Part shown: in pieces, positions 40,303 to 50,264 of the stretch
Position numbering within the stretch: position 1 is the stretch's first letter
Layout of the letters: each line of letters begins with the position of its first letter
NCBI GenBank assembly: GCA_905221605.1
Contig: CAJNDS010001768.1
Coordinates: 670,116 to 734,115 of the forward strand
Source of the DNA: Symbiodinium natans
Taxonomy: Eukaryota > Sar > Dinophyceae > Suessiales > Symbiodiniaceae
Reading direction: 5' to 3'
Length of the DNA stretch: 64,000 nucleotides
Notes under the pieces: model-generated
What the model was told of the DNA's origin: nothing
Seen by the model: only the letters and a program-made list of their open reading frames with translations
Database searches by the model: none
Made by a program: the position numbers and the translations under genes

Positions 40303-40501
40303 TTATGCACGGTATCCAGACAGCCTTCGACGCAACGGCGAAGGATCAGGCCCCGCTCTGAGCGATGGTTCAGACACTGGAGCAGGCAAAGTCAGGCCCA
40401 CAATCCTGAACAACACCCACCCCAATACCACACCTGACACAATTACCCCAAGCAAAAAAGCCGCAATGAGCTCACCGAACCCAACGCCCCGGCAGTGTTG
40501 A
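40303..40501 (-). other. 5' frame of the retroelement with a membrane segment
   Basis: A short minus-strand frame contains GELIAAFLLGVIVSGVVLGW, a strong predicted membrane helix. Its position ahead of gag suggests it belongs to the element. Start and boundaries are not determinable. Confidence 0.4.
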
Positions 40502-40591
40502 GGGCACCCGAGTCCCCACCAATTAGAACTAAGCCCCGAATGAAGAAATCGAAGTCCCTCAACTAGCTGGGGCCACATTCGAACCAAAAAG

Positions 40592-40603
40592 CTTGAGCCA
40601 AAA
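40592..40603 (-). promoter_or_regulatory. spliced-leader-like 12-mer at the element's 5' edge
   Basis: On the minus strand TTTTGGCTCAAG equals the last 12 nt of the conserved dinoflagellate spliced leader, as I recall that sequence. It lies at the upstream edge of the retroelement and reads in the element's direction, as a truncated relict leader of a reverse-transcribed trans-spliced RNA would. The upstream 10 nt of the leader do not match. Confidence 0.4.
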
Positions 40604-40610
40604 GTACATA

Positions 40611-40706
40611 AACACACACACACACACACAGAGACAGAGACAGAGACAGAGACAGAGTCAGAGTCAGAGACACCGAGACAGAGACAGAGACCGAGTCAGA
40701 GACAGC
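40611..40706. repeat. (CA)n/(GAGACA)n microsatellite
   Basis: A short CA run passes into GAGACA hexamers with GAGTCA variants. Confidence 0.95.
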
Positions 40707-43089
40707 TTAGAGTTCTGGCCTCTGGGCTTAGGGTTTGGACCGGAAACCTCCATCGTAAAGTGCCCTGAAACCCCAATGTCCCTTAAGTAAGGAATCGGCT
40801 TTGGGCTCGACGAAAACCTTAGCTCATCAGAGCCATCCTGCGGACTTTGAGGTACAGGACCTTTAGTCGCCTCGTAGACCCCTAAACCGTAGACCTAACA
40901 GGGTTTAGGGTTTAGGGTTTAGGGTTTAGGGTTTAGGGTTTAGGGTTTAGGGTTTAAGGCCCCTAACCCTTCGGCCATCGGCTTTTTGATGGCGGCTCAC
41001 AAGCAGCTGCTGTGCAGTGTAGCCTGCACGCACTGTGTCTCAGGGATTAAGGGTGAGTTAGGGCTCAGGGTTTAGGGTTTTGGGGTTTCAGGTTTTAGAG
41101 TTTAAGGTTTAGGGTTTAGGGTTTAGGGTTTAGGGTTTAGGGTTTAGGGTTTAGGGTCGAGACTGGTCCACGCATTGCTGGTGCTTAAGGGAGTGGGGAG
41201 TAACGTGTAGAGACGATTTCGGGATGCATGAGCCCGACAGCCTTAGCCCCAAAAGACTCAAACCCTGAAATTTACGCAACCCTAAGCCCTAAACTCTTAG
41301 CCCCTAAACCCTTAACCCTTCACCCTAAACCCTAAACCCTAAACCCTAAACCCTAAACCTTCAACCCTAAACCCTAAACCCTACACCACCAGGAAAGGCA
41401 GCACCTCGGTGATGGGCGAAGCCCCCAGGGATGACAAGCAGCGCTTCTCCAGAAGCTCTCGGTAGCAGCGCACCTGGGGGTCTTTTGTTTAGGGCCTAGG
41501 GTTTAGGATGTAGGGTTTAGGGTTGAGGGTTTAGGGTATAGGGTTTAGGGTTTAGGGTTTAGGGTTTAGGGTTTAGGGTTTAGGGTTTAGGGTTTAGGGT
41601 TTAGGGTTTAGAATTTAAAAATAACGGTTTAGGGTTCAGGAGTGAAGGTTTAGGGTTTAGGATTTTGGGGTCCTAAGCATCAACCCTGACCCCAGCTGGG
41701 CACCATCTGGCATCGCTCGTGGCGCGCGAGCTCCGCGGCAGTCCCGTCGCTGGTGGCGCTGTGGCCAAAACCTTTTGCGGGATTAGTTTAGGGTTTACGG
41801 TTTAGCGTTTAGGGTTTAGGGCTGAGGGTTTTGGACGAAGGGTCGTTTGGGATTAGGGCCGTTTGGGGTTTGGAGGTGAGAGTTGAAGGCTCAGAGTGGC
41901 GGATTGTTTGGTGGGTGAAGGTTTCGACGGTCCCCTGCATACCGAAAGACCCAAAACAACCAACAGCTGAAGACCCCAAAGCCCTGAACGCCCTACCTTG
42001 AATTGAAGCGACAGGCGCTCTAGCACTCCAGAAATCCGAGCTTTGGGGTGTAGGGTTTCGGGTATAGGGTTCAGGGTTCAGAGGGTTTGGGGTTGAGGGT
42101 TTAGGGTTTAGGGTTTAGGGTTTAGGGTTTAGGGTTTAGGGTTTAGGGTTTAGGGTTTAGGGTTTAGGGTCCCCAAGAAACTCAGACACCCCCAACATGA
42201 AGGAGATCGCCTTTCAAAGGAAGGCTACTCTAAGCTCTAAGCAGGGCCCTTGAGGGTTTAGGACTGAAGGTGTCGGCTTAGGAAGCCCTATACGGCTCTA
42301 AGTAGCCCTAAACCCTAAACCCTAAACCCTAAACCCTAAACCCTAAACCCTAAAACCCTCAACCCTAAACCCTCAAACCCCCAAGGCCCCCCAAAAGATG
42401 AACCCAAAGGATCATGCACCGGGAGGCGCCAATGTTATCACTCAACTTGAGAGTGGATCAGCCTGAGGATCTTTGGGTTTAGGGTTTAGGATTTAGGGTT
42501 TAGGGTTTAGGGTTTAGGGTTTAGGGCTTAGGGCTTAGGGCTTAGGGCTTAGGGCTTAGGGTCTAGGGTTTAGGGCTTCCTACATCAAGCCTTTAAACCC
42601 TGAGGAGTCGGCTAATCTAAGGTTGGAACCATGGGCCCTTGGTATGGTGGCCTGGTTCAAAGGGATTTCAACGGATCCGAAGTATAGGGCCCTTTTTTAA
42701 TGTAGTGGCGTGTACAAGGGTTGTATAACAGGAGACCCACAATACGGCAGGCCTAAACCCTAAACCCTAAACCCTAAACCCTAAACCCTAAACTATAGGG
42801 ACCCAAATGAAGGCCCCATGCTTCGGATCCCCTAGCAAAGCCCCTCCCCGACCGCCCGAGATGCGGCAAGGCTGCACTCCTCGCCAGGGCTGATCCTTTT
42901 CGGTGATTTCGGGGTTTAGGACTTAGGGTTTAGGGCTCAGGGCTTAGGGTTTAGGGTTTAGGGTTCAGGGTTCAGGGTTCCGGGTTTAGGGTTCAGGGTT
43001 TGGGCTAGCCTTCTGGGCGTAGGGCTCCTGGGTGTAGGGTTTAGGGTTTCGGCACTAGACTCAAGGCTTTTGGCTTGAGAGTTCAGGCT
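40707..43089. repeat. telomeric mosaic, block 9
   Basis: There is no gene. TTTAGGG tracts lie at about 40900-40955, 41100-41155, 41490-41610, 42095-42170 and 42475-42575, and CCCTAAA tracts at about 41320-41385, 42300-42360 and 42755-42790. Spacers are 100-350 bp without recognisable content. 42640-42735 carries GGGCCC/AAGGG motifs like the small palindromic elements but no clear inverted ends. Confidence 0.9.
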
Positions 43090-44195
43090 TGAAGGGCTTA
43101 ATTATGGGTTTGGGCTTGAGGGGAACCCAAAACCCTCTTGCCCTCCTAACGCCCTAAAACCCCCACAACCCCAAAAAAAAACCTTAAGCCCAAACCCCAA
43201 ACAAACCTCAACCCTCAACCCCCTGCTTGGTAGCTGAGGGAATATGAAAAGCAGGAAGCTACCCCGAAGTAAGCCCTAAACCCTAAACCTCAACCCTAAA
43301 CACCTCAACCCTAAACCATAAAAACCCGAAAACCTAAACCCCATGCCCTAGAAACCCTCAACCCTAAACCCTAAAAACCCTACAAACCCTAAAACCCCTA
43401 AACTCCCAACCCTAAAAACCCTAAACCCCCACCCCGAAAAACCCCAACCCTGAACCCGAAACACCCCCAAAACCCTTGAAACCCTAAACCCTAATACGCC
43501 AGCCCTGAAAACCCTATACTCCAAACACCCAAAACACCCTAAAACCCCTGAACGCCCTAAAAACCCTACCTAAACAAACACCCTACAAAAAACCCTAAAC
43601 CCTAAACCCCAAACCCCCAACCCCAAACCCTAAAACCCCTCAACCCGAAAAGCCATGTAAAAAAAAAAAAAAAACAAACTAACAACCCTAAACAACCCAA
43701 AACCCTAAACCCCAAACCCCGGTCCCAACCCCAAAAAAACTCAACCCTAAACCATCAAAACCCTAAAAAGCCCAAAACCCTAAACCCCAAACCTTAAACC
43801 CTAAACCCCCAACCCGAAAAAAAAAAACTCAAACCTGAACCCAAAACACCCTAAAAACCCCCAAAACCCTAAACCAAAACCCTAAACTCGAAGCCCTAAA
43901 AACCCTAAAAACCTGAAAACCCCAACACCTCTAAAATCCCCAACCCTAAACCCTAACCCCCTCAACCCTAATAACCCTAAAACCCTTAAACCCGAGAAAC
44001 CCTAAAACCCTAAACCCCAAACCCTCAAACCCCGAAAGACCCTAAAAACCCTAAAACCCTAAAACCCTCCAAAAACCCTTAAAAAAACGCCCTAATCCCC
44101 TGAACAACACCCTAAAAGCCTTAAAGCACCTGAAAAACAAAACCCTAAAAACCCCTAACAAACGCCCTAAAAACGCCCTAAACCCCTGAAAACCC
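43090..44195. repeat. highly degenerate C-rich telomeric tract
   Basis: More than 1 kb of diverged CCCTAAA/CCCTAAAA/CCCCAAA words, with many one-base changes and a poly-A run at 43660-43675. It looks like an old, unmaintained array, unlike the clean arrays nearby. Confidence 0.9.
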
Positions 44196-45054
44196 TGAGC
44201 CGAGGAGCTTGGTCGGGAAGTCGCGCCGGCCCCGCGGCAGGCGCTGCTTCCCAAATCGGGCGTTGCGGATCCCCGCGCAGGAGCCCTCCAAGAGCTGGCT
44301 TGGGGGGTTTTTAGGGTTAGGGTTTAGGGCTTAGGGTTTAGGATTCCCGGGTTCCTGACACACCAGATGGCTGTTGGCTGGAGACGCGGCACTCTGAGGC
44401 ACTCCAGTTTCATGTCTTCGGTTGAGCTTGAAGATCACTTCTCCTTGATCATGCTGGTCACACAGTACCAGCTACTGAACATGAGCCCAAAAACATGACT
44501 CTGAAGTAGAACTCCAAGGCATGAAGCCGCGGTAAACAAAAGGGCGTACGCCCAGCTTCCGTCTTCAACCTGGACCCTCGAAGAGCAGGCGGATGCGCCG
44601 CATCCACGCTGGAGAGGCTTGCGCACACCAGGCTTGGAGCCACATATGTGGGGATTCGGAGTGTATAAGGTTTATGTGGCGCCAGGTACGAAGTGCACGG
44701 TCCGCTCTGCTGCGCAAAGAAATCGGCCACTTGGTGGCAAGAGTAAGGGCTGCAATGGGTCTGGGGTTTAGGGATTTCATAGCCGGGAATGAAAGAACTA
44801 GGTACCCCACAAACTTCCCTTGACGGGGAAAATGCCTAACTCCCCCAGTCCCTACGCAGAACCAGTAGGTTTAGGGCTTTGGGGGGCAACCCTAAATCCT
44901 AAACCCCAAACCCTAAACCCTAAACCTTAAACCCTAAACGCCCTAAATCCTAAACCCTAAGCCCTAAACGCCCTAAACCCCTAAACTGGCCTGTGCCACA
45001 AAGACCTTGCAGTGATAGAGGAGGGAGTCTTCCAGCCTGCAGTTCGGGAATTCA
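44196..45054. other. unique island in the mosaic
   Basis: Unassigned DNA at 44205-44880, bounded by short telomeric patches and followed by a CCCTAAA patch at 44890-44990. Open frames of 60-90 codons on the minus strand show no recognisable domain and are not reported as genes. Confidence 0.6.
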
Positions 45055-45535
45055 GGGTGAGGGTTTAGGGTTTGGGGTTTAGGGTTTAGGGTCTAGGGTT
45101 TAGGGTTTAGGGTTTAGGGTTTAGGGTTTAGGGTTTAGGGTTTAGGGTTTAGGGTTTAGGGTTTAGGGTTTAGGGTTTAGGGTTTAGGTTTTAGGGTTTA
45201 GGGTTTAGGGTTTAGGGTTTAGGGTTTAGGGTTTAGGGTTTAGGGTTTAGGGTTTAGGGTTTAGGGTTTAGGGTTTAGGGTTTAGGGTTTAGGGTTTACG
45301 GTTTAGGGTTTAGGGTTTAGGGTTTAGGGTTTAGGTTTGGGTTCGGATGCTGGCAGCGTGAGGCTCAGGGGTTAGGGCTCTACGGGTTAGGGCCTAGGGG
45401 CTTTTGGGGTTAGGGTTTAGGGTTTAGGGTTTAGGGTCTAGGGTTTAGGGTTTAGGGTTTAGGGTTCAGGTTTAGGGTTTAGGGTTTAGGGTTTAGGGTT
45501 TAGGGTTTAGGGTTTAGGGTTTAGGGTTGGGGCAG
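45055..45535. repeat. longest clean (TTTAGGG)n tract
   Basis: About 280 bp of almost uninterrupted TTTAGGG heptamers (45061-45335), then a short spacer and a second tract (about 45415-45530). Confidence 0.95.
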
Positions 45536-46650
45536 AAATTCACGACACCCGGCCCCGCCGCGTCAACAGATCCTTCTGGAAGTCGTCGAGGGTTTGATAG
45601 CCATCCAAGGCAACCTGCGCCAGCCCGAAAATTCTCTGAAACCCTAGAACTCTAGAACCCTAAAAACCCCACAACTCTAGAACCCTAAAACCCGAAATCC
45701 CCTGCAGCCCTAAAACCCTCAAACTTGACAAAACCCAAAACCCATAAAGGGGCAGGGGGGGGGGGGGGGGGGGAAGGGGGAGGGTTTTGGTGAAGCTGCC
45801 ACCATACACTGGTCCCACTGAAGTCCGGCTAACCAGGACTTAGGGTTTAACTTTTTGGGTTCAGGGGACTGTTGTGAAGTGGAGTCTTTTTCGGTTGTTT
45901 TGAGGAGTGTGTCAACCAGATCCAGAAGACATGTCCTGTGTTGCCTGTGAACATATATTTGAGATCGTAGCAAGCAAACCTAACTTAAGTCAAGGAATGC
46001 TTTCCTTATTGTCCATTCCCCAAGCTAAGACAATACTACCTTATGGAACGTAACAGTTGCGACTTACATAGTTGAAGGTATTTAAGCTGAATATGATTTC
46101 TAATATTGAAAAACATTCTCTTCTGATATTCCAGACCAGTAAAGTAGTAGAATTGCTTTAGGAATGAAAGTTGACCTCCAACCATGTTCAACACGCCAAT
46201 CAAAGCTGACATCTCAAACTTGGGGATAACAAACATCTAACTCATGATGATCGAACCCTATACAGCCGATTCTACTCACTCAAGAAAGGAGACCGCGCCT
46301 TCAAAGTTACAAACCATTGTCCGGGTTTAGGGTCTAGGCTTCAGGGTTCAGGGCTTAGAAAGACTGCTTTTTGGCAGCCCTTCGTTCTGTCCCAATGACC
46401 CCGGCCATTCAAGCAAGATGACTGACCTCCAACTATGCCAATCAAACTGTCAGACGGTTTTCTTTCGCTTGGGGGTAGGCTGGTACCGATACTGCTGCGA
46501 CACTACTACTGACACTACACAAGAGGACTGTCGTGATGATTGCTGAGTCAGTGGAGACTGACCCTCTGGTGTAGTAACCCCCGCCCCCGAGGTAATTACT
46601 GCTCTTTCTGCCCACGAAGCGATCTTAAGAGGAGTATGGGAGGGAGGTCG
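45536..46650. other. gene-poor segment
   Basis: A poly-G run lies at 45755-45772. The stretch 45940-46320 is AT-richer than its surroundings. Minus-strand frames here (45719-45973 and 46036-46236) have no recognised domains. Nothing is supported as a gene. Confidence 0.6.
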
Positions 46651-48105
46651 TCACTTCAGCCCGAGCAAAGGCTTCAAGAAGTTCCAGGAAGCCGAGATCA
46701 TGGTCGAAACCATGGCCGAGGCGACGGCGGTCTTGAACCACTTGCGTGTGAGAACTTTGCCCATCACGGGAAGTTGAAGTTCAGGCTGGCGCAGCGTTAA
46801 TGTGCGGAACATACGGTCGTCCTCTTGCTGACGACACCTGTGCACCACAGCCTCGACGTCCTCGTGGAAGGCCACCAGCGATAGGCACTGCATAAAAAGA
46901 AAGGCAGCTGTGAGCTGCGGATGGTTTTGGCCCAAGTTGAAAAACAGCATTCTTGCCTTATCTGCGTTTTGCTCTGAGGCGAACACCAGCAACAAGTCGG
47001 CGGCAAGGCCCGTCAGTAGCGACACGCCATCAAGAAGAAAGTGCCAGGTCAGAAAGCAGCCATACCGTCTCTTGCACTTCTCGCAGGCTTCGAAGGCTCG
47101 TGTCAAGTCAGCAGCATCCCCTGCAGATCGGAGTATGGCCGTGACGTGTTCTAGCTCCCCTTGCAGCAGTACGCATGTCGCCAAATGGGGGAGTGCTACC
47201 AGCCATGAGGTAATGAACCACATCCCAAGATCCGTCAGCACCCTCCCAGCCAAGCCCAAGGCACTTGACGCAGGAAACCCGGCAACCCGAACCGAAGCCA
47301 TCCACACCAGCACGGCGACGTCTGCCACGCCCGTGAGGCAGCAGGGCACCGCCAAGATCCACCAGGTTGCGCGGCTCGTCGGGCTTGACGTTAGCGTGGG
47401 TGGCGCTGCAGGCCTTGGCTGCCTAGCAAACCACAGGTGCAGCAAGCAAGAGGTGCCATTCAGCAGGACACTTGCCCCCATACAGGCCATGATGGTCAGA
47501 GACGCACGGCTAGGACCGAGTGCATCTGGCACCAGCACTGCGGTGCTGTTGGAGCAGACGGTTGCAACAACAAAGCCCGGGTATAAGATCGCCAGCGCCA
47601 TGCCCAGTCTGTCAAGTCGGCGGGGTATGCTCAGACATCCTCCTAGAACGATGGCTGCCACGCATACGAGGTTCATCTCCGTAATCAGTTGACCATATGA
47701 GTGCGGCCCTTGGAGACTTGGCGAATTCAGTTCATTAAAAGGCGCCATCCAACGATACAGGAATGTGCAAACTGCGATTGGGGTCTGGAGACGCCACCAT
47801 TGGCCGACACACGTCACGAGTGCCATACCCGGTGCGCAGATTAACAGCACGACCTCAAACCAAAACACAACTGGGAGCTTCCAGTGAAGCATCCGGTTCG
47901 CGACTTGCGACGCGAGCCGCAGTACTCCCAGCGACACCCAGCCCCAATATGCGCAGGTCACCGGCAGCCTTGCCGTCACCTGCGCGCCCACCGCGAAGAG
48001 CACCCGCGCCTCGCGCGTCTCGATGCTGAGAGGCTCCGGCCCCGAGCCGGCCACGATACTGAAGGGCTCGGAGCGGGCTGAGCGGAAGGAATCCACAGCT
48101 GCCAT
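46651..48105 (-). CDS. multi-pass membrane protein, family not recognised
   Basis: A single uninterrupted 484-codon frame with seven to nine predicted membrane segments: residues about 78-100, 139-160, 168-186, 203-226, 247-270, 291-314, 353-376, 397-413 and 457-474. The N-terminus is soluble (about 75 residues). A Cys-rich charged loop (EACEKCKRRYGC) lies near 340-350. The long intracellular-looking stretch before the last segment (RTLTLRQPELQLPVMGKVLTRK, split here as RTLTLRQPEL and LPVMGKVLTRK) followed by a short final helix recalls gustatory-receptor-like 7-TM proteins, but I cannot establish homology. No signal peptide is evident. The ATG lies three bases from a pure CCCTAAA array, leaving no ordinary 5' leader, and that array has stops in every frame. 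Lack of introns suggests a retrocopy or a naturally intronless gene. Confidence 0.7.
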   Translation of the reverse strand: MAAVDSFRSARSEPFSIVAGSGPEPLSIETREARVLFAVGAQVTARLPVTCAYWGWVSLGVLRLASQVANRMLHWKLPVVFWFEVVLLICAPGMALVTCVGQWWRLQTPIAVCTFLYRWMAPFNELNSPSLQGPHSYGQLITEMNLVCVAAIVLGGCLSIPRRLDRLGMALAILYPGFVVATVCSNSTAVLVPDALGPSRASLTIMACMGASVLLNGTSCLLHLWFARQPRPAAPPTLTSSPTSRATWWILAVPCCLTGVADVAVLVWMASVRVAGFPASSALGLAGRVLTDLGMWFITSWLVALPHLATCVLLQGELEHVTAILRSAGDAADLTRAFEACEKCKRRYGCFLTWHFLLDGVSLLTGLAADLLLVFASEQNADKARMLFFNLGQNHPQLTAAFLFMQCLSLVAFHEDVEAVVHRCRQQEDDRMFRTLTLRQPELQLPVMGKVLTRKWFKTAVASAMVSTMISASWNFLKPLLGLK

Positions 48106-48107
48106 GC

Positions 48108-49057
48108 TGGGTTTAGGGTTTAGGGTTTAGGGTTTAGGGTTTAGGGTTTAGGGTTTAGGGTTTAGGGTTTAGGGTTTAGGGTTTAGGGTTTAGGACCCGA
48201 AAACCCTAAGCCCTGAATGCCCAGACGTTTCTCGTTCAACGTTACCTCAACCCCACCGAGAGGTCTATGAAAGCCCGAAGAGAGGCTATCTTCCAAGTTT
48301 CTGGTTTGGGTCTGGGTTCAGGGACTCGGGGGGAATTAGGGGGTCCTAGGACTATTCGTATGTTTCTTTTTGGCCTTGGGGCTTAGGGTTTTTAAGGTCT
48401 TAAGGGGTTTGGGCTTAGGGTTTTGGGGTTTTAGGGCTTGGGATTTTGGGTCCAGCTGCCGAGTGCCACGGACGCAAGCCTAGACCCACAACCCCGAAGC
48501 GCCAGACTACCCTTTTTCTGCGCCCCGACTCCGTTCAGAACCCTAAACCCTGAACCCTAAACCCTAAACCCTAAACCCTAATCCCTAAACCCTAAACCCC
48601 TAAGCCCGAAACCCCGAAGGGCCCCTAAAGCCCCAAGTCTTTTTTTAAGGCTCGAACCGAGGAGACAGCCCCCGCCAGGCTACAGGGGTTTAGGGTTTAG
48701 GGTTTAGGGTTTAGGGTTTAGGGTTTAAGGTTTAGGGTTTAGGGTTTAGGGTTTAGGGTTTAGGGTTTAGGGTTTAGGGTTTAGGGTTTAGGGTTTAGGG
48801 CTACAGGGCACCAGGCTCCTACGCTTGAGCCGCCCAAGACGAGGCTTCCTAGAGACACCCGAAGCTCCGAAACCGCGCTGCCTTTCGTTGGACCAGGTGC
48901 TCCTAAAGGCTGCTTGGGGCTTAGGGTTTAGGGTTTAGGGTTTAGGGTTTAGGGTTTAGGGTTTAGGGTTTAGGGTTTAGGGTTTAGGGTTTTAGGGTTT
49001 AGGGTTTAGGGTTTAGGGTTTAGGGTTTAGGGTTTAGGGTTTAGGGTTTAGGGTGTA
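48108..49057. repeat. telomeric mosaic, block 10
   Basis: (TTTAGGG)n occurs at 48111-48193 immediately upstream of the membrane-protein start, and again at about 48685-48800 and 48915-49057; a CCCTAAA patch lies at about 48540-48600. This is the last telomeric array before the right-hand part of the window, apart from the small tract in the helicase gene at 58290-58342. Confidence 0.95.
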
Positions 49058-49560
49058 GCACGGGTCAGCTGAACGCAATAGTGTGAAGACATGCCCACCC
49101 CAAGGCCACCCAAACACAACTCATTGCGAACCAAACCGGAGCCAGCCCAAGCCAAGCCAACCATTCACAACTCAAACATCGAACAGTTCAGAGGAAAGAC
49201 TGAGAGTGCTTGGGACATTTGCGATTGGCTAAGGACCCCCCCCCCAGGTTTTTGCGCAGGGGACGGTCTGGGCCGAAGGGCCCTCTCATAGCAAATCTCA
49301 GGGCATGAACGCTGGGTCACCTGGGACCAGAAGGTTTGTGCGAAGGGGGGTCTGGGCCGAAGGACCCTCGCAATTGCCGATTGGGGATCACTTGGGAGGC
49401 CATAAGGCTAAGGATCCCCTTTTAGGTTTTTGCGAGGGGACGGTCTGGGCCGAAGGGCCTTCTCATAGAAAAACTCAAGCGTGAGTAGGTTGCAGCCTGG
49501 GGCCATAAGGCAAAGGAGGCGTGAATAGGTTGCGGCCTGGGGCTTATTTGGGGCCAAGAC
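49058..49560. repeat. imperfect repeats around GGTCTGGGCCGAAGG
   Basis: The motif GGTCTGGGCCGAAGG occurs three times (about 49265, 49349 and 49442), with flanking similarity of about 80 bp. GTGAGTAGGTTGC/GTGAATAGGTTGC with GCCTGGGGC occurs twice at 49482-49545. No gene is supported. Confidence 0.75.
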
Positions 49561-50132
49561 AAAGGACGGGCCAGCAGGGGCCTCCAAAGCGTTTCCAAAA
49601 GGGTTGAAGGGCCTCTCCAGGAACCTCACGGGCTTGCAGGGGCCCTCAGGGGCCTCCACGACCCTTCACGGTTTCCGGGGCCTCCCAGGGGCCCAGGGCC
49701 TCCAGGGGCCCCCAGGCGTCTCTGGGGACCTCCACATCCAACTCCGAGCTTTGCAGGAGTTTTCAAGGGGTCTCAGGAATGTCCAGGCGCCTGCAGGACC
49801 TTCAGGAATCCAGGCGCCTCGACCTCCAAGGGTCTCTCCGAGCCTCCAAGATTCAGGGAACCTCGAGCCTTTCAGGAACCTCCACCCAGCCCGAGAGTTC
49901 TCGGGGCCTCCGCAGGGTTTCAGGGGCCTCCAGGGGCCTTCAGGGGCCTCCAGGGGCCTCTTTCAGGGCCTCCAGGTTTCAGGGGCCTGCAGGGGCCTCC
50001 ACAGGCCTCCAGGGACCTCCAGGGGCCTCCAGGGGCCTCCAAAAGCTCAAAGGGCCTCCAGGGGCCTTCAGGGGCCTCCAGGGGCCTCCAGAAGCCTCCA
50101 GGAGCCTCCAGGGGCCTCCAGGCCCAGGAGCC
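49561..50132. repeat. GGGGCCTCCA minisatellite
   Basis: Degenerate 10-bp units GGGGCCTCCA/GGGGCCTTCA, cleanest at 49910-50130. A 178-codon frame (49604-50140) with Gly-Pro-rich LQGPPGAS repeats results from the unit and is probably not a gene: codon-length phase drifts and no start context or domain is seen. Confidence 0.85.
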
Positions 50133-50234
50133 AGTTTTAAAGGCAAAGGACCCCTTGGAGGGTTTTCGGGTAATACAATATATCTGTGACAATGCCAGGC
50201 GACTCTAGCTTACCAACCCCTCAGGGGTGCGGTT

Positions 50235-50264
50235 GGCAGGCTCTGCAGCCCAGCAGAGCCTGCC
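50235..50264. repeat. 12-bp-arm perfect hairpin
   Basis: GGCAGGCTCTGC and GCAGAGCCTGCC are exact complements around a 6-base loop AGCCCA. Confidence 0.85.

Larger units (their letters stand above)
33097..40599 (-). mobile_element. degenerate DIRS-like (tyrosine recombinase) retroelement
   Basis: Minus-strand order is: short membrane-segment frame, gag-like region, reverse transcriptase, methyltransferase-like domain, tyrosine recombinase, then a 3' region with two direct repeats. Reverse transcriptase plus tyrosine recombinase plus methyltransferase is the DIRS-type combination; classical DIRS elements place the recombinase elsewhere. Frameshifts and stops in gag and recombinase show that this copy is not autonomous. 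AAAAGTACAT occurs at both outer edges (33090-33099 and 40600-40609) and may be a flanking duplication or a terminal repeat. The block is free of telomeric tracts, unlike both flanks. Boundaries are estimates. Confidence 0.75.

Noticed and set aside
44435-44823. Small frames in the 44.4-44.8 kb island
   Set aside because: They overlap on both strands, are under 100 codons and show no family feature.
46910-47692. 260-codon plus-strand frame
   Set aside because: It is a shadow opposite the membrane-protein gene, with composition typical of an antisense frame.
49604-50140. 178-codon collagen-like Gly-Pro-rich protein
   Set aside because: It follows from a GC-rich 10-bp minisatellite that is open in more than one frame, with no start context, domain or neighbouring exon.
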